Part shown: positions 12,461-25,159 of the stretch, one piece after another | Numbering within the stretch: the first letter of the stretch is position 1 | Layout of the letters: each line of letters starts with the position of its first letter | Assembly: GCA_021442155.1 (NCBI GenBank) | Contig: CM038228.1 | Span: forward strand, 90,167,737-90,231,736 | Length of the DNA stretch: 64,000 nt | Direction: 5' to 3' | From: Cymbidium sinense | Lineage: Eukaryota > Streptophyta > Magnoliopsida > Asparagales > Orchidaceae | The notes under the pieces: model-generated | Database searches by the model: none | Told to the model about the DNA's origin: nothing | The model's input: only the letters and a program-made list of their open reading frames with translations | Made by a program: the position numbers and the translations under genes

Positions 12461-13720
12461 TACTTGACGAGTTCTAGAGCCAATAAAATATTAATCCCCA
12501 CAGGTATAGGGGTTACAAATCTGACCCAACAGAATGCGACTCAGGTTGCTCCTCATACTCCTCAAAATCAACAAGAAGTTGTACCAAGAAGAGCTAAGAA
12601 TGACATTGCCTCAGAAAAGCAGTGTAAAGCTTTTGTTGTAGAAGAGTCATGTGATTGGAGATAACCCTTCATCGACTACTTTAAAGAAGGCAAATTACCA
12701 AGTAATAAATCACTGACAGCTCAAATCGAGAAGAGAATGCTATGTTATGCTTTCGTCAACAACACTTTATATCGTAGATCCTTTGAACAAATGTGGCTAC
12801 GACGCCTAGGAGTAGATGAAGCTAGCAAAGTAATGGTTGAAGTTCATGATGGATTTTATGGTGCACATCAGTCAGGTCCCAATATGGCAGTACAGATCAA
12901 AAAGATGGGTTATTATTGGCCATCTATGGTGAGAGACTGTATTAATCAGGCTAAGAAGTGTCATGAATGTCAAGTACATGAGAATCTCATCCATCAACCT
13001 TCAAATCCATACACCCAATAATAGCATCCTGGCCATTCGAATGTTGGGGCACAAAAGTAATTGGACCAATTGATCCACCGTCGTCAGCTGGACATCGCTT
13101 CATCCTAGCAGTGACTGATTATTTCTCTAAGTGGGTTGATGCTACTCCATTTAAAGAAGTTACTATTGACAGAGTGATCAACTTCACACATAATGTGGTC
13201 TATAGATTCGAGTGTCACGTCGAATAATTTCTAACAATGGCACGACTTTCAAAAGTACAAAGATTTACAGATTTGTCAAGCGACATAAAATTGATTGATG
13301 ATACTCTTCAATATGCAATCCAAGACCAAATGGTTTGGCGGAGGCATTCAACAAGACATTAGTCAAGCTACTCAAGAAGATCCTTACTAAAAATAAGAGA
13401 GAATGACATACCAAGCTAGTAGAGGCTCTATGGGCATATCGAACTACCTACAAGACAACTAAAGCCACTCCTATTCATTGGTATTTGGAACTCAGTTCTT
13501 TGCTTGAAGTTGAATTGCCTTCACTTGAGTAGCCATCCAATACAATCTAACTGAAGATCAAAATACTCATCTAAGAATGGAGGAACTTCGAGCTTGATGA
13601 AGTTAGATTACAAGCTCATCAAAATCTAGAAGTTTATCGAGAAAAGATGTCCAGGCTTTTGACCATATGGTCTTGACCTCGAACATTTCAAGGAGAATTG
13701 ATCCTTAGTCTTTGAGAGAA
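12461..13720 (+). pseudogene. Integrase (unit B)
   Basis: The H2C2 zinc-binding part is intact at 12737-13021: VEVHDGFYGAHQSG supplies the histidines and KKCHECQVH the cysteines, separated by MGYYWPSMVRDC. The catalytic core starts near 13030 but in shifted frames; ILAVTDYFSKW and a NNGTTFKS segment (usual DNG) can be read by changing frame. The C-terminal LDEVRLQAHQNLEVY follows near 13600. 12461-12730 is the linker from RNase H. Frameshifts at about 13020, 13220 and 13490 make it inactive. Confidence 0.85.
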
Positions 13721-15669
13721 ATCAAAATTTGGTGAAATTTGAGCCTAATTGGGAAGACCCTTTTGTCATTGAAAAAATATCAAGGAGGGGCATACCAACT
13801 CATCACCAAGGGTGAAAGACCAATGCCCTAATCAATGTCGTTACTGAAAAGTATTATACATGATAAATATATTCCCAATATAATAGAAATCCCACAAGAC
13901 ATGAGGCATTTTTTTAGTATATCTATTTAGGTTGACATCGTGCTTCATGGAGATCCCTAAATAAACATACTCAGATGAAAAACTTTTTGTGAAAATTTCC
14001 ACATTACAGGGGCATTTTAGATTTTTATATATAGATGAAATCAATGTTGTATGTTAAAATCTCCTTTAGAGTACATCAATTCAAATATGGATGTATTTAT
14101 ATATTTTCATCTTGAAAATTCTCCTAAATGTGCTTTAGAATTCCACGCAAGGCGGGGCATTTTTTAGTTTATATTAAATTTATTTGAGTTGACATGTCAT
14201 CCCATGGATAAATATATATATTACGATTGAGGTTGATATTGAGCGTTACATGAAATCCCGAATATATCCATAATTATCATTGTTAAGTTGCATTATCTTG
14301 CGAGAATTAAAAGAATCATTTCTATGCATGAAAAGGATAACCCAATGTCAAAAAAAAAAATGTGCTTCAGAGTTTTCCAAACTCACAGGAAATCAGTCAG
14401 AAGAACTCCGATTTCATAAGTTCAATCAATTGGAGTTGGAGAAACATCGATCTCACACCACGAGTGGGACACGGATGGGTTCTAAAGGTCATACTCAAGC
14501 CCCTGAATGAGTTCTTGATGCTCTCCTCACTTTCGATAAATAAAATTTTGCCGATTGAAAAGAGCCCCAAATGAGTCGGGCTCAAACCACCGATCCACTT
14601 CTGACTCGAGTTGAATAAAGGTCAAACTCAACAATAAATGGAGTTCGGCGCTCTCTCCTCACTCCAAAGCAAGAAAAAGTGAAAGAGCCCCGCTCATCAA
14701 TGACGATATGTTCAATCTAAAACCAAATCCGTGATTATAAGCAAGATCAGAGATCTCTACTTGATCGATAGATGATCAAGCAATCTGAGAAAATGCTCAA
14801 TTAAGAGCTATCTCAAATCAATCTATATATTACGTGCAATGTGATATTTCAATCTATTCTCAAATGATTTGATCAAGCTCAAAGCACAGATCAACGCCTA
14901 TCTTCTCATCAAGTCCGTCAAAGCAGAAAGCACAGGACCGAGGAAGAAATTCCATAGTTCATACAAAGATGGCTAAAGAATTTTGGTTATTAGTCTATTA
15001 AAGCACACGTTGTAATAACTCAACATTGACCCATATAAGGAAGGATGGGTCATCTATATGTATCCTTCAACAATCCATCAAAGCGGCAAGCCGGTTCATG
15101 GAGTGCATACACTTCACGACAAGTCATAGATGTCAATCCTTCATCAAGTCCGCTCAAAGCAGGCGAAGAAATTTCAATTCCATCCAAGCACGAATAAACT
15201 GATTCCCCAGCGGAATCATTCATCAAAATAAGCAGACCAATTTCTCCATCAAACCCAACCAAGCATGAAGCTAGGGTTAGAGGAGGCTCAAATCTGCAAG
15301 AGCATAAAAGAAAGAGATCTTCAGTAACGCCATTGAAATAGATAGTAGATGGTGTAAGAGCTCTTATCAATCTGACAAGTCGATTCTAAATCGGTTAAGC
15401 CCGTCATTTAGCATGCCCTGAATAAGGCAACATGCTAATGACAAATCATGTCAAAGCTCCTTAAGCTATTGCAATCGAAGCTAAAATGATCCAAGTTTTG
15501 TAGCCAGCATACAAATTAAACCCAAAGCACAAAGCATACAAATCAAGCCCAGAGCACAGATCAAAGTTGATTTCTTATCAAATTCCTAAAGCAAAATGTA
15601 CAGAAGTAATAGAAGAACGCTGATATGCACTAATACAACAAGATGATACATGACTGATAAAAAAAAGTA
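13721..15669 (+). other. 3' noncoding region of unit B
   Basis: Homologous to 561-2409 and 45406-47388. It includes the diverged repeats ending in GGGGCATTTTT (around 13905, 14010 and 14155). Small ORFs differ between copies and are not supported as genes. Confidence 0.75.
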
Positions 15670-16555
15670 CATCATGGAAGCTGATCAGCTCCTCAAGTTT
15701 GGCAATAAGATGCTAAAGGCGCTATCACTCTCACCAATATCAAAAATCGATTTCGTATAGCCCTGAGCCATAGCTTTCATGATTAGCGATCGCTCCTTTA
15801 TAGCCCAAGCTCTCTTATCGATCAACTGCGCTCTCGATCCCGGTCAATCTGCTAACTCGAGCGTCTATCGAATACGGTTATGTAGAGCCTCGGACTCTCA
15901 AACTCATCAGTGCTAGTCGGTATCTCAAGCATGACCGCTCAAAATCGAGTAAAGTGCTAGACAATCTTGAGTGATCTCATCGATGGATCAAGAACTCTAT
16001 CTCTAGAGTCTCCGGATACACGAGAACCGCTCCTCCAAGCCGGACGAGCTAAAAGGTCCAAAGCGGTGTGATAAAGATTGAGTTGTCCGGACTCGGTGAG
16101 TCCAAAATATCGTGAAACTACATCCCTTAAAAATACCAAGCCACAATCCCGCATGCTCCTATCATGTGGATTTGGCCTATAAGGATATCGATGGTAGATC
16201 TCACTCATAACCTACATCGCACTACGAAATAAATGAAAACAATCGGCAAAGTTGCGAAATATAAAAGTGCAACTAAAAATAAGAGAGAAAGAAATACATG
16301 AACATGACAAATCGATTGGCGTATATGTGATTAATCATGAGGACCCTCACTATCCGATAAGCTCAGTTATGTGCTATATCAATGAAACTCCTAGCCTGAG
16401 ATCTCTCACCTTAGAATCGCCAGACAATGAGCAAGGGCTCGGTAGAAAAGTGGCTCCACACGAGTAACAAAATCGAGTGACAAGAAAGCGACATTACGGC
16501 TCAACTCTAAAGTCTTTCATAATATCTCCAGCAACACATGTGTAATTCATAAGTC
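15670..16555 (-). pseudogene. Antisense ORF of the retroelement, copy B (broken)
   Basis: Minus-strand exon 2 is readable at 16208-15957 with EIYHRYPYRPNPHDRSMRDC and GLVFLRDVVSR, matching unit C. The rest is frameshifted. The region toward 16555 corresponds to exon 1. The conserved protein motif on the minus strand, set among heavy indel damage, argues that this strand was once coding. Confidence 0.55.
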
Positions 16556-16639
16556 ATATTTGTTCATTTGTGCTCGATATCCATTTTTTTTGGAATAAAA
16601 AAAAGTAATAATAATTGTGCATAAATATATCAATATTAT

Positions 16640-16659
16640 ATATACAAATATATATATAC

Positions 16660-16708
<49 letters not shown>

Positions 16709-16765
16709 ACATAAATACATTCATGTTATAAATATATTTATATATATATATATTATAAACATAAA
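16640..16765. repeat. AT microsatellite in LTR B/C
   Basis: A (TA)n run followed by ATAAATACATTCATG, at the same position as the tracts in LTR A/B and LTR C. Confidence 0.9.
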
Positions 16766-16848
16766 TAGATATTACATAAAAGGAAAAAAAAGAAGAAAAA
16801 TATATATATTGTTATCGTATAAAAAAAAAGAAAAGGTGCCTGTATCTT

Positions 16849-16990
16849 GTGAAAATATTACTCTCCGACGTAAGCTTCAAATGGACTAATCGACATGTGT
16901 CCCATTTTTCCCCTTTACCGATTAATGGAGCGGCAATTATCGGATGGCTTTCCACAGCGAGAACGTCGATGGTAATTATTAACTTCTTTG
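16849..16990 (+). repeat. Left terminal inverted repeat of the Mutator-like element
   Basis: Starts GTGAAAATATTAC and includes CGACATGTGTCCCA, GGCTTTCCACAGC and CGTCGATGG. Each of these has a counterpart in the same order on the minus strand of 31030-31176. Confidence 0.8.
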
Positions 16991-17284
16991 TAAATCTTTA
17001 GATAACCCGCCATTGGCGTCTCAAAAGCGGAGAAGAAGAGCGAAATCAGGCTTGACATTCCTCTCAAAGGATTTTTTTCAAACATCCGTTGTCGATCATG
17101 TAACGTGCTCAATTATGAAATCTAAATTGAGGTATTGTAGGTATTTACATGAGGTATTTCTCTTAGAACTTGAATGAATTTAGGGTTTACTCGATATTGA
17201 TACTGATGAAGATTGGTTTTTTATATATTTTTATGCTCACTCTGTATCTTTGGAAACCTCTTGACCTCTTTTGCCGATTATTTT
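16991..17284. other. Subterminal DNA of the Mutator-like element
   Basis: Non-repetitive AT-rich stretch between the terminal repeat and the first satellite array. No gene is visible. Confidence 0.5.
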
Positions 17285-20200
17285 TACTCCTTATGATTAT
17301 ATTTAGAAATTCATAGGAAGCATTTGATGCTTGGGTGGTTTAGGTGGTTTATGCATCACATCTGTACCTCTTGGAGGCTGGACCATTTTGACCTTTTTGC
17401 GTTTTTCCCTCCTTATGATTATGTATACATTTACCAAATGAAGCATTTGATGGCATTTTGGGTGATTTTGGGTGGTTTAGTGCATCTGTCTGTACCTCTT
17501 GAGAATTCACCATTGTTTTTGATTTTTTTTTTTCCCTCCTATGATTATATAGGGCATTCAAAGGAAGCATTTGATGGCGATTTGGTGATTTTGGGTGGTA
17601 TTTTGCATTTACACCCACGTGTACCTCTTTGAGAGCTGAGATCAATTTTGACATTTTTCACATTTTTCCAACTCCTTGATTATGTTTAACATTATAATGG
17701 AAGCATTTGATGTCGGGTTGGTGATTTTGGGTGGGTGTTTTGCATGTACCATGTGTACCTCTTTGGAGACTGGACCTCTTTTGATCTTCTTTTCCATTTT
17801 TTTATACCAACTCCTTATGATTATGTTTGAGGCATTATAATGGAAGCATTTGATGGCATTTGGGTGGTTTGGGTGGTTTAGTGCATCACACTGTGTACCT
17901 CTTTGGAGGTCAGACCTCTTTTGATCTTTTTTTTTTTCTACTCCTTGATTATGTATAGAGCATTATTATAATGGAAGCATTTGATGGCGATTTGGTGGTT
18001 TTGATGGGTATTTTGCATTTATGTGTACCTCTTTGGAGAATACAGATCATTTTGACCTTTTTCCCAATTTTTTTCAACTCTTTATGATTATATTTAACAG
18101 AAGGAAGCATTTGATGGCGGTTTGGGTGATTTGGTGGTATTTTTCATTATCTGTAATCTTTGGAGATGGGACTCTTTTGATCTTTTTTTACAATTTTTTC
18201 TGGCCAACTCCTTATGATTATGTATAGAGCATTATAATGGAAGCATTTGATGGCAGTTTGGGTGGTTTTGGTGTGTATTTTGTATTTGTACATTGTACCT
18301 CTTTGGAGAATTCTGGATCATTTTGACCTTTTTTTCAATTTTTTACTCTTTATGATTATGTATAGAACATTATGGAAACATTTGTTGGCAGTTTGGGTGG
18401 TTTCTGGATGGTTTAGTGCATCTGTACCTTGTGTACCTCTTTGGAGGGTACAAACCTCTTTTGATCTTTTTTTACAGTTTTTTCTGGCCAACTCCTTATG
18501 ATTATGTATAGAGCATTATAATGGAAGCATTTGATGGCAGTTTGGGTTTTTTTGGGTGGGTATTTTGCATTTGTAACCTTGTACCTCTTTGGAGAATCTG
18601 ACCTCTTTTGATCTTTTTTTACATTTTCTGCCAACTCCTTATGATTATGTTAGAGCATTATAATGGAAGCATTTGTTGATGGGTTTGGTGGTTTGGGTGG
18701 TATTTTGCATTTGTACCGTGTACCTCTTTGGAGGATCTGATCATTTTGACCTTTTTTTAGTTTTTTTGCCAACTCTTATAATTATGTTTAGAACATTTGA
18801 AAGGAAGCATTTGATGGCGGTTTGGGTGGTTTGGGTGGTATTTTTACATACTGTGTACCTCTTTGGAGTGAGACCTCTTTGATCTTTTTTTTTTTGGCCT
18901 CCTTATGATTATGTATAGAGCATTATAATGAAGCATTTGATGGCGGTTTGGGTGGTTTTGGTGTATTTTACATTTGTACCATGTGTACCTCTTTGGTACT
19001 ATCATTTGACCTTTTTCAATTTTTGCCAACTCTTATGATTATGTAGGGCATTATAATGGAAGCATTTGATGGCTTTGGGTGGTTTGGTGGTTTAGTGCAT
19101 CGTACCTGTGTACCTCTTTGGAGATACCTCTTTTGATCTTTTTTATAGTTTTTTCCAACTCCTTATGATTATGTATAGCATTATAAGGAAGCATTTGATG
19201 GCGGTTTGGGTTTTGGTGGGTATTTTACATTGTACCACTGTGTACCTCTTTGGAGGAATAGATCATTTTGTTTTTCACATTTTTTTTTAATATGATTATG
19301 TTTAGCATTAAAGGAAGCATTTGATGGCGGTTTTGGGTGGTTTGGGTGGTTTAGTGCATGTACCACTGTGTACCTCTTTGGAGGTCTTTCTTTTCCAGTT
19401 TTTTGCCAACTCCTTATGATTATGTTTAGAACATTATAATGGAAGCATTTGATGGGTTTGGGTGGATTTTGGGTGGATTTTGCATCACACCGTGTACCTC
19501 TTTGGAGGTATAGATCATTTTGACATTTTTCACATATTTTTTGCCAACTTCTTATGATTATGTTTAGAACATAGAAGCATTTGATATGCGGTGTGGTTTT
19601 GGTGGTTTAGCAGTACTCAGACCTGTACCTCTTTGGAGTCTGGACCTCTTTGATCTTTTACAGTTTTTTCTTGCCAACTCCTTATGATTATGTATAGAGC
19701 ATTATAATGGAAGCATTTGATGGTTTGGGTGGTTTGGGTGGGTATTTTGCATTTACCTGTGTCTCTTTGGAGACTGGTCATTTTGACCTTTTTCCCATTT
19801 TTTTTTTACAACTCCTTATGATTATGTTTAGAACATTAGGAAGCATTTGATGGCGGTTTGGGTGGTTTAGGTGGTATTTTGCATCTGTACCAGTGTACCT
19901 CTTTGGAGGATCTTTTGATCTTTTTTTTATTTTTGCCAACTCCTTATGATTATGTATAGAGCATTATAATGGAAGCATTTGATGGTAGTTTGGGTGGTTT
20001 TGGGTGTATTTTGCATTTGTACCTGTACCTCTTTGGAGGATCATTTTGACCTTTTCCATTTTTGCCAACTATGATTATGTATGGAGCATTATAAGGAAGC
20101 ATTTGATGTTTGGGTGGTTTGGTGGTTTAGTGCATCGTATCTGTACCTCTTTGGAGGATACAGACCTCTTTTGATCTTTTTTTACAATTTTTCCTGGCTA

Positions 20201-21240
20201 ACTCCTTATGATTATGTATAGAGCATTATAATGGAAGCATTTGATGGCGTTTGGGTTTTGGTGGGTATTTTGCATTTTGTACCTGTGTACCTCTTTGGAG
20301 AACTGAGATCATTTTGACATTTTTCATGTTTTTTTTTGCCAACTTCTTATGATTATGTTTAGAACATTGCAAAGGAAGCATTTGATGGCCGGTTTGGGTA
20401 GTTTGGGTGATTTAGTGCATCACACCTGTGTACCTCTTTGGAGAGTCTGAGACCATTTTGACCTTTTTCCATTTTTTTTTTGCCAACTCCTTATGATTAT
20501 GTTTAGAACATTATAATGGGAATTTGATGGCGGTTTGGGTTTTGGGTGGTTTTTGCATTTGTACCAGTGTACCTCTTTGGAGGTACAGATCATTTTGACA
20601 TTTTTCACATGTTTTTTGCCAACTTATTATGTTTAGAACATTATAAGGAAGCATTTGATGGCGGTTGGGTGGTTTGGGTGGTTTAGTGCATCACTGTGCC
20701 TCTTTGGAGTACCATTTTGATCTTTTTTATTTTTTGCCAACTCTTATGATTATGTTTAGAGCATTATAATGGAAGCATTTGATGGCGGTTTGGGTGGTTT
20801 TAGTGGGTATTTTGCATTTGTACCTGTGTACCTCTTTGGAGTACAGACCATTTTGACCTTTTTTTCCATTTTTTTTATGATTATGTTTAGAACATTATAA
20901 AGGAAGCATTTGATGGCGGGTTTACTTAGATTGAATGGTTTAGTGCATCGTACTGTACCTCTTTGGAGGACAGATCAATTTTGACCTTTTTTTTTTTTTG
21001 CCACTCCATGATTATGTTTAGAACATTACAGGAAGCATTTGATGGATTTGGGGTTTCATGTGGTTTAGTGCATGTACCACTGTGTACCTCTTTGGAGGTG
21101 ACCATTTTGACCTTTTTTTTACAGTTTTTTTTGACTCTATGATTATGTTTAGACATTACAAAGGAAGCATTTGATGCGGTTTGGTGGTTCGGGTGGTTTA
21201 GTACTTGTCATCTGTACCTCTTTGGAGGTAAACCCATTTT
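17285..21240 (+). repeat. Satellite array 1 (~30 units of ~130 bp, plus orientation)
   Basis: Each unit contains, in order, GGAAGCATTTGATGGCGG, a G-rich stretch like TTTGGGTGGTTTTGGGTGG, TGCATCTGTACC, GTGTACCTCTTTGGAGG, TTTTGACC or TTTTGATC followed by a T run, and CCAACTCCTTATGATTATG. Counting GCATTTGATG gives about 30 units, mean spacing about 133 bp. Units differ mostly by short deletions. Short ORFs here on both strands are translations of the repeat and not genes. Confidence 0.95.
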
Positions 21241-24030
21241 GACCTAATTACTTGTCTTTCTTAATATGCGAAAAGGATAACTCGTACCCGTGAGAAATGT
21301 GTTGATAATAATATTTCTTTCGATGAAGCCACGACATTTTAAAGAAGCTTCATCTCCATCAATTCATTAGACTGCATCAAGCAATCGGTTGCCATTACAT
21401 CGATCTGCTTTGGGACATAAAAAACAAGCTTTCTGGCGTACATTCCTTTCACCACGATGAAGTTGCATTGATGATAGGGATGCCAAACAGAGAAGGTTGC
21501 ATGGTAGAAATCCCCATTTTATTGACTCATCGGACTACAAGAAACTTGAGAATTGATGGTTCGTTACTGCCCGATTTTGCGGTTGTATATATGTTTTCTT
21601 CAATCTATTTTTGTATATCACAATTACTGGTGGCATCGAATTGATTGCTTATTCGATGATATAGATAGATTTCGTACAAGGCGGATGCCATTTGGGACTT
21701 CCCAGTCTGATTTGATGTTATTGCATCAAAGATTGAAGTGGCTACATGAGTGGATTTGTCACTCTTCGATGGTATGTTTTATATCTCCATTAATGTGAAA
21801 TATAATGTCTTGAAGTTTCTTGTTTAATATATTCATTGTAGATATGGGCTGAGCATAGCATCATAAGCGTCATCGAACTGCAAAGCCATTATCTTTGCGA
21901 TGGGCTAAAATAGAGTTCCCAAAAAATGCTTTCACTTGGTTTGGGAGGGGTGACATATAATAATATCACTTAGTTCAAATAAGAATGTATCCATTTATGT
22001 TGTATGTCTTCAAAATTTTTATCCTTTTACCACAGTGCGCCTTTCATTCGAGGACTTATTGGAGACGAGAATTGGCTCCTTCATTGAGTCCTACAACAAT
22101 CTAGACATGTGGCAGAGTAGTCCCATTTTAAGTCCAATTATTGCCCCAACTCTCCCTATATCTCTCCTCGATATTCTCCCTGGTGTTTCGCCCTCTGTGA
22201 TACCCCCACTGAGACTTTCTTGCGTGGAGAGGATGTTTGCGGTTTGAAGGATTTTGAGAGAGACAATATGTCTTTCCATACAACATATCAATTAGTTCTC
22301 AAAATCCTGCTCGGTGACCATATCCTTGAGGGACTCAATTGAGGGGTTGGATACTTCAAGGGAAGCCATTTGGAATTGGCCGTGGAGAAGTTCTTGTGGA
22401 GGCCACCACTACACATGATGATGCTCCGAAACCTGTAATTGGCAGCATTGAGCGTGGTGTTAAAGCTCGGCAGATAAGAAAGAGGAAAATTGTTACTTCC
22501 CCTTTCACACACACACTTACAGAAGTCTCGAGCAAGAACAAATGATGTGGTGGCCTCCACTCAGCTGCGAGGTAAATATTAAGATACTTTCTTTAAATTT
22601 GAGATAATAGAAATAGTCTTTCACTAAGTTTTGTATAGGTTAGCAGATGATGCAATAAAGGTTGATGACCCCGCATCTTGTTGTGGTGGAGAGCATCGGT
22701 ATTAAGTTACTTTCTTTTAAATTTGAGATAATAGAAATAGTCTTTCACTAAATTTTTGTATAGGTTAATGATGCAATAAAGGTCGATGACCCATACTCTT
22801 GTTGTGGTGGAGGAGCATCACCAGGTATTAAGTTACTTTCTTTAAATTTAAGATAATAGAAATAGTCTTTCACTAAATTTTGTATAGGTTAGCACAGATG
22901 ATGCAATAAAGGTCGATGACCACAGTATCTTGTGGTGGAGGAGCATCGACAAGGTATTAATAATCTCGACCTCTCGATCCAAAGTCATATTTGCTAGCTC
23001 ATCATCACTAAATTGTTTTATAGGTTAGCAAAGATGAGCCAATAGAAGATGACCCCAGCCATTATCGTGGTGGAGGAGCATCATCAGGTATTAATCATCT
23101 GTAGATCGAGGATTTATTCATAGTGAATGTAGCTCTTCATCGCTAGCTTTATCATCGTAATTTCATTGCGGCATCGAGGCACTTCATGTTGTCGAGTTCT
23201 CATCCGAGGCTATTTTTACTGCGATGCTCGATCTTATTGACACGTCGTGCTCGGTTCAAGGACAAGTAAGTCAAGCCTCTGTCCTTCATAAATAACCTAC
23301 TCGTTGATTGGATCACTTTAAAATATTTATTAATTACGGGGTGTCTGATTCGGGGAATATCATTATTACGAGGCGGTCGATGAGTTGCGGGATCAATATC
23401 TCTCGGATGCACATTGATGCCTTCGCCCTACTTGGCGAAATGCTCGCTCGCATGTATGAACCATATTTGTACATTTCATGCTTGCATTGGGTATGTTAGA
23501 ATGTTGATACGATTGATTCTTGTTTGCTTAGATGAAAGTAATGTGTAATCGTTCTCTTCTTTCTCTGCGAGTTATGCAGTGCGGCTGAAGATGGAAAGCA
23601 AGATGTTCATCCGACATATCACTGAACGGTGTAGAGTTAATCTTAATGCCGTTATAGATAATCGACCTGGACACTCTTGGTTGGACATATTAAATCGAGG
23701 CCGGTATTTTTATGACTCATTGCCCAAACCAACCCATAAGAGCATTCTTCACGAGATTGTAGAACTGTTTTCAAATCTGGTTCATCTTTACTTTTTTTCC
23801 CATCCAACTTATTGAAATTTTTTTTACTATTTAGATCAAATTACTTGTTGAAGATCTTTGGGCTTTTACGGCGATCAAGGAAATGGCCAATCGACATAGT
23901 GAGTGGGATACGGTCAAGAAAATAGTGTCGGATGAATGTTTGTCTCAAATACATGGAAGCGCAATCGAAACCTCCGTGGTAGACCAACGATTGGCCAAAG
24001 ATAATGAATATATTTAGTTTGAGTTACGCT
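21241..24030 (+). pseudogene. Ulp1-like (C48) protease gene of the Mutator-like element, broken
   Basis: Spread over several exon-like pieces on the plus strand. Near 21440-21560 it reads HHDEVALMIGMPNREG, a segment common in plant transposon proteins carrying a C-terminal Ulp1 domain. A linker at 22339-22545 has RKRKIVTSPFT, then four repeated small exons. The segment IDAFALLGEMLARM is at about 23410-23450. At 23579-23815 comes GHSWLDIL followed by YFYDSLPKP, which fits the His and Asp region of the protease. The catalytic Cys cannot be placed. Such proteases occur in some plant Mutator-like elements and may act on SUMO-like proteins; that role is by family only. Frames are interrupted many times. 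Confidence 0.55.
22572..23090 (+). repeat. Four tandem exon-intron units (~60-66 bp exon plus ~60 bp intron)
   Basis: The unit is a short exon (about 22639-22697, 22764-22823, 22888-22952, 23024-23087) containing GATGATGCAATAAAGGT and GGTGGAGGAGCATC. Each exon is preceded by an intron running from GTATTAAG to TTTGTATAG and is followed by GTATTA. So a whole exon with its intron was duplicated three times, with the last intron diverged. It encodes a repeated Asp- and Gly-rich linker between the N-terminal part and the protease domain. Confidence 0.7.
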
Positions 24031-25150
24031 TACATTTTGTTTGGGACTTAAAAATCCCCGGAAGTGAGAACAATATTATTTTGTCTGATATAGGATTTTG
24101 TTTAATACATCTGTTAGGTGGCTTTGAAGGTATTTTTTTTTTGAAGTGCATAGACACAGGATGATATTTTACTGCTTTAACTTCTCTCATCTCATAGTTG
24201 AAGTGCATGGACACACATGAATGAAGTGCTTGAAGAAATTAATTCCAAGAGCTCTTCTTCTCTTTGAAGAGATAAATGTGAGGGAACTCATCCTCTCTCT
24301 CTTCTGCTTGACTTTTCCTCGAAGTCACACATAGAGAAGAAGAAGATGACTTGGCATGGAGGTGAATGCAATAAAGAGTGATTTTCCTGCCATAAAGTGT
24401 GATTCTGCATTGTATATTTTCCTTGAATATGGAGCATTTCCTTGTCATGAATAGTGATTATGCATTATATATTTTCACATATGATATGGATCTATTTGTA
24501 TTTGATAGTGATGATTGATAATTCAGGTTAGGTTCTATGAGATGGATCTATAAAAATAACTTTTCAAAATAAATGTCTTTAGGTTTTTTCGAAATGGCTC
24601 ATTGTTTGTTTTATGATTAATGACCATAAATATCTTTAGTTAATATGTAGTAGTTATATCTGTGATGATTTAATGAAGTAGTGTGGTTTGTTTATATATA
24701 TTTTGTATTCGATTGTGAGGTAAATGTTGATTAGTAATTCTATTTACTGTGATAGATTGTTGCTTAGTTGTGCTTAACATGTACTTATTCTCACTTTGAA
24801 CATATTTATGAGCTCAATTTATGCTTTGTCACATTAGATTGGTATTGTGATGTTAATGATTAATACATTTTGTAGGGGTTTTTTCTTTCGTTAAATCAAA
24901 CGAAATCATTGATTTGAACAATTATATAAATTAAACCTCTTATGATTCGAAGTTTAAGAAAACTTCATTTTATGGTAAAAATATTGAGAATTTCTATTAT
25001 TCATGTGCATATATATTTTAAATTTTAGATATTAGTTCAATGATTTGAAGAAGTTATATATAATAAATTTTTATTAATTTATCGCTTTAGAGGCTTAATT
25101 TATTCGACATGAGTCAATTGTTTATAATAGATTATAATATATCCTTTGTA
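24031..25150. other. AT-rich stretch without a gene (inside the Mutator-like element)
   Basis: It follows the Ulp1-like gene and leads to satellite array 2. There are no conserved protein motifs on either strand, and codon-length ORFs are short. It probably includes the 3' untranslated part of the Ulp1-like gene. Confidence 0.5.
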
Positions 25151-25159
25151 AAAAAAAAG

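Larger units (their letters stand above)
4952..16568 (+). mobile_element. Unit B: internal region of a Tat/Ogre-like Ty3/gypsy retrotransposon
   Basis: About 11.6 kb from the primer-binding site to the next LTR. In order it holds ORF1, gag, protease, reverse transcriptase, RNase H, a second (aRNH-type) RNase H, integrase, a long 3' noncoding region and an antisense ORF. The order RT-RH-aRNH-IN plus an ORF1 before gag is the hallmark of the Tat/Ogre branch. It is the only unit in the window with RT. Every domain is broken by stops and frameshifts. With ~4.2-kb LTRs the intact parent would have been about 20 kb. Confidence 0.85.

Noticed and set aside
17285..21240. Regular ~130-bp periodicity as a possible CRISPR array
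   Set aside because: The whole unit repeats, without unique spacers, and the context is a plant transposon.
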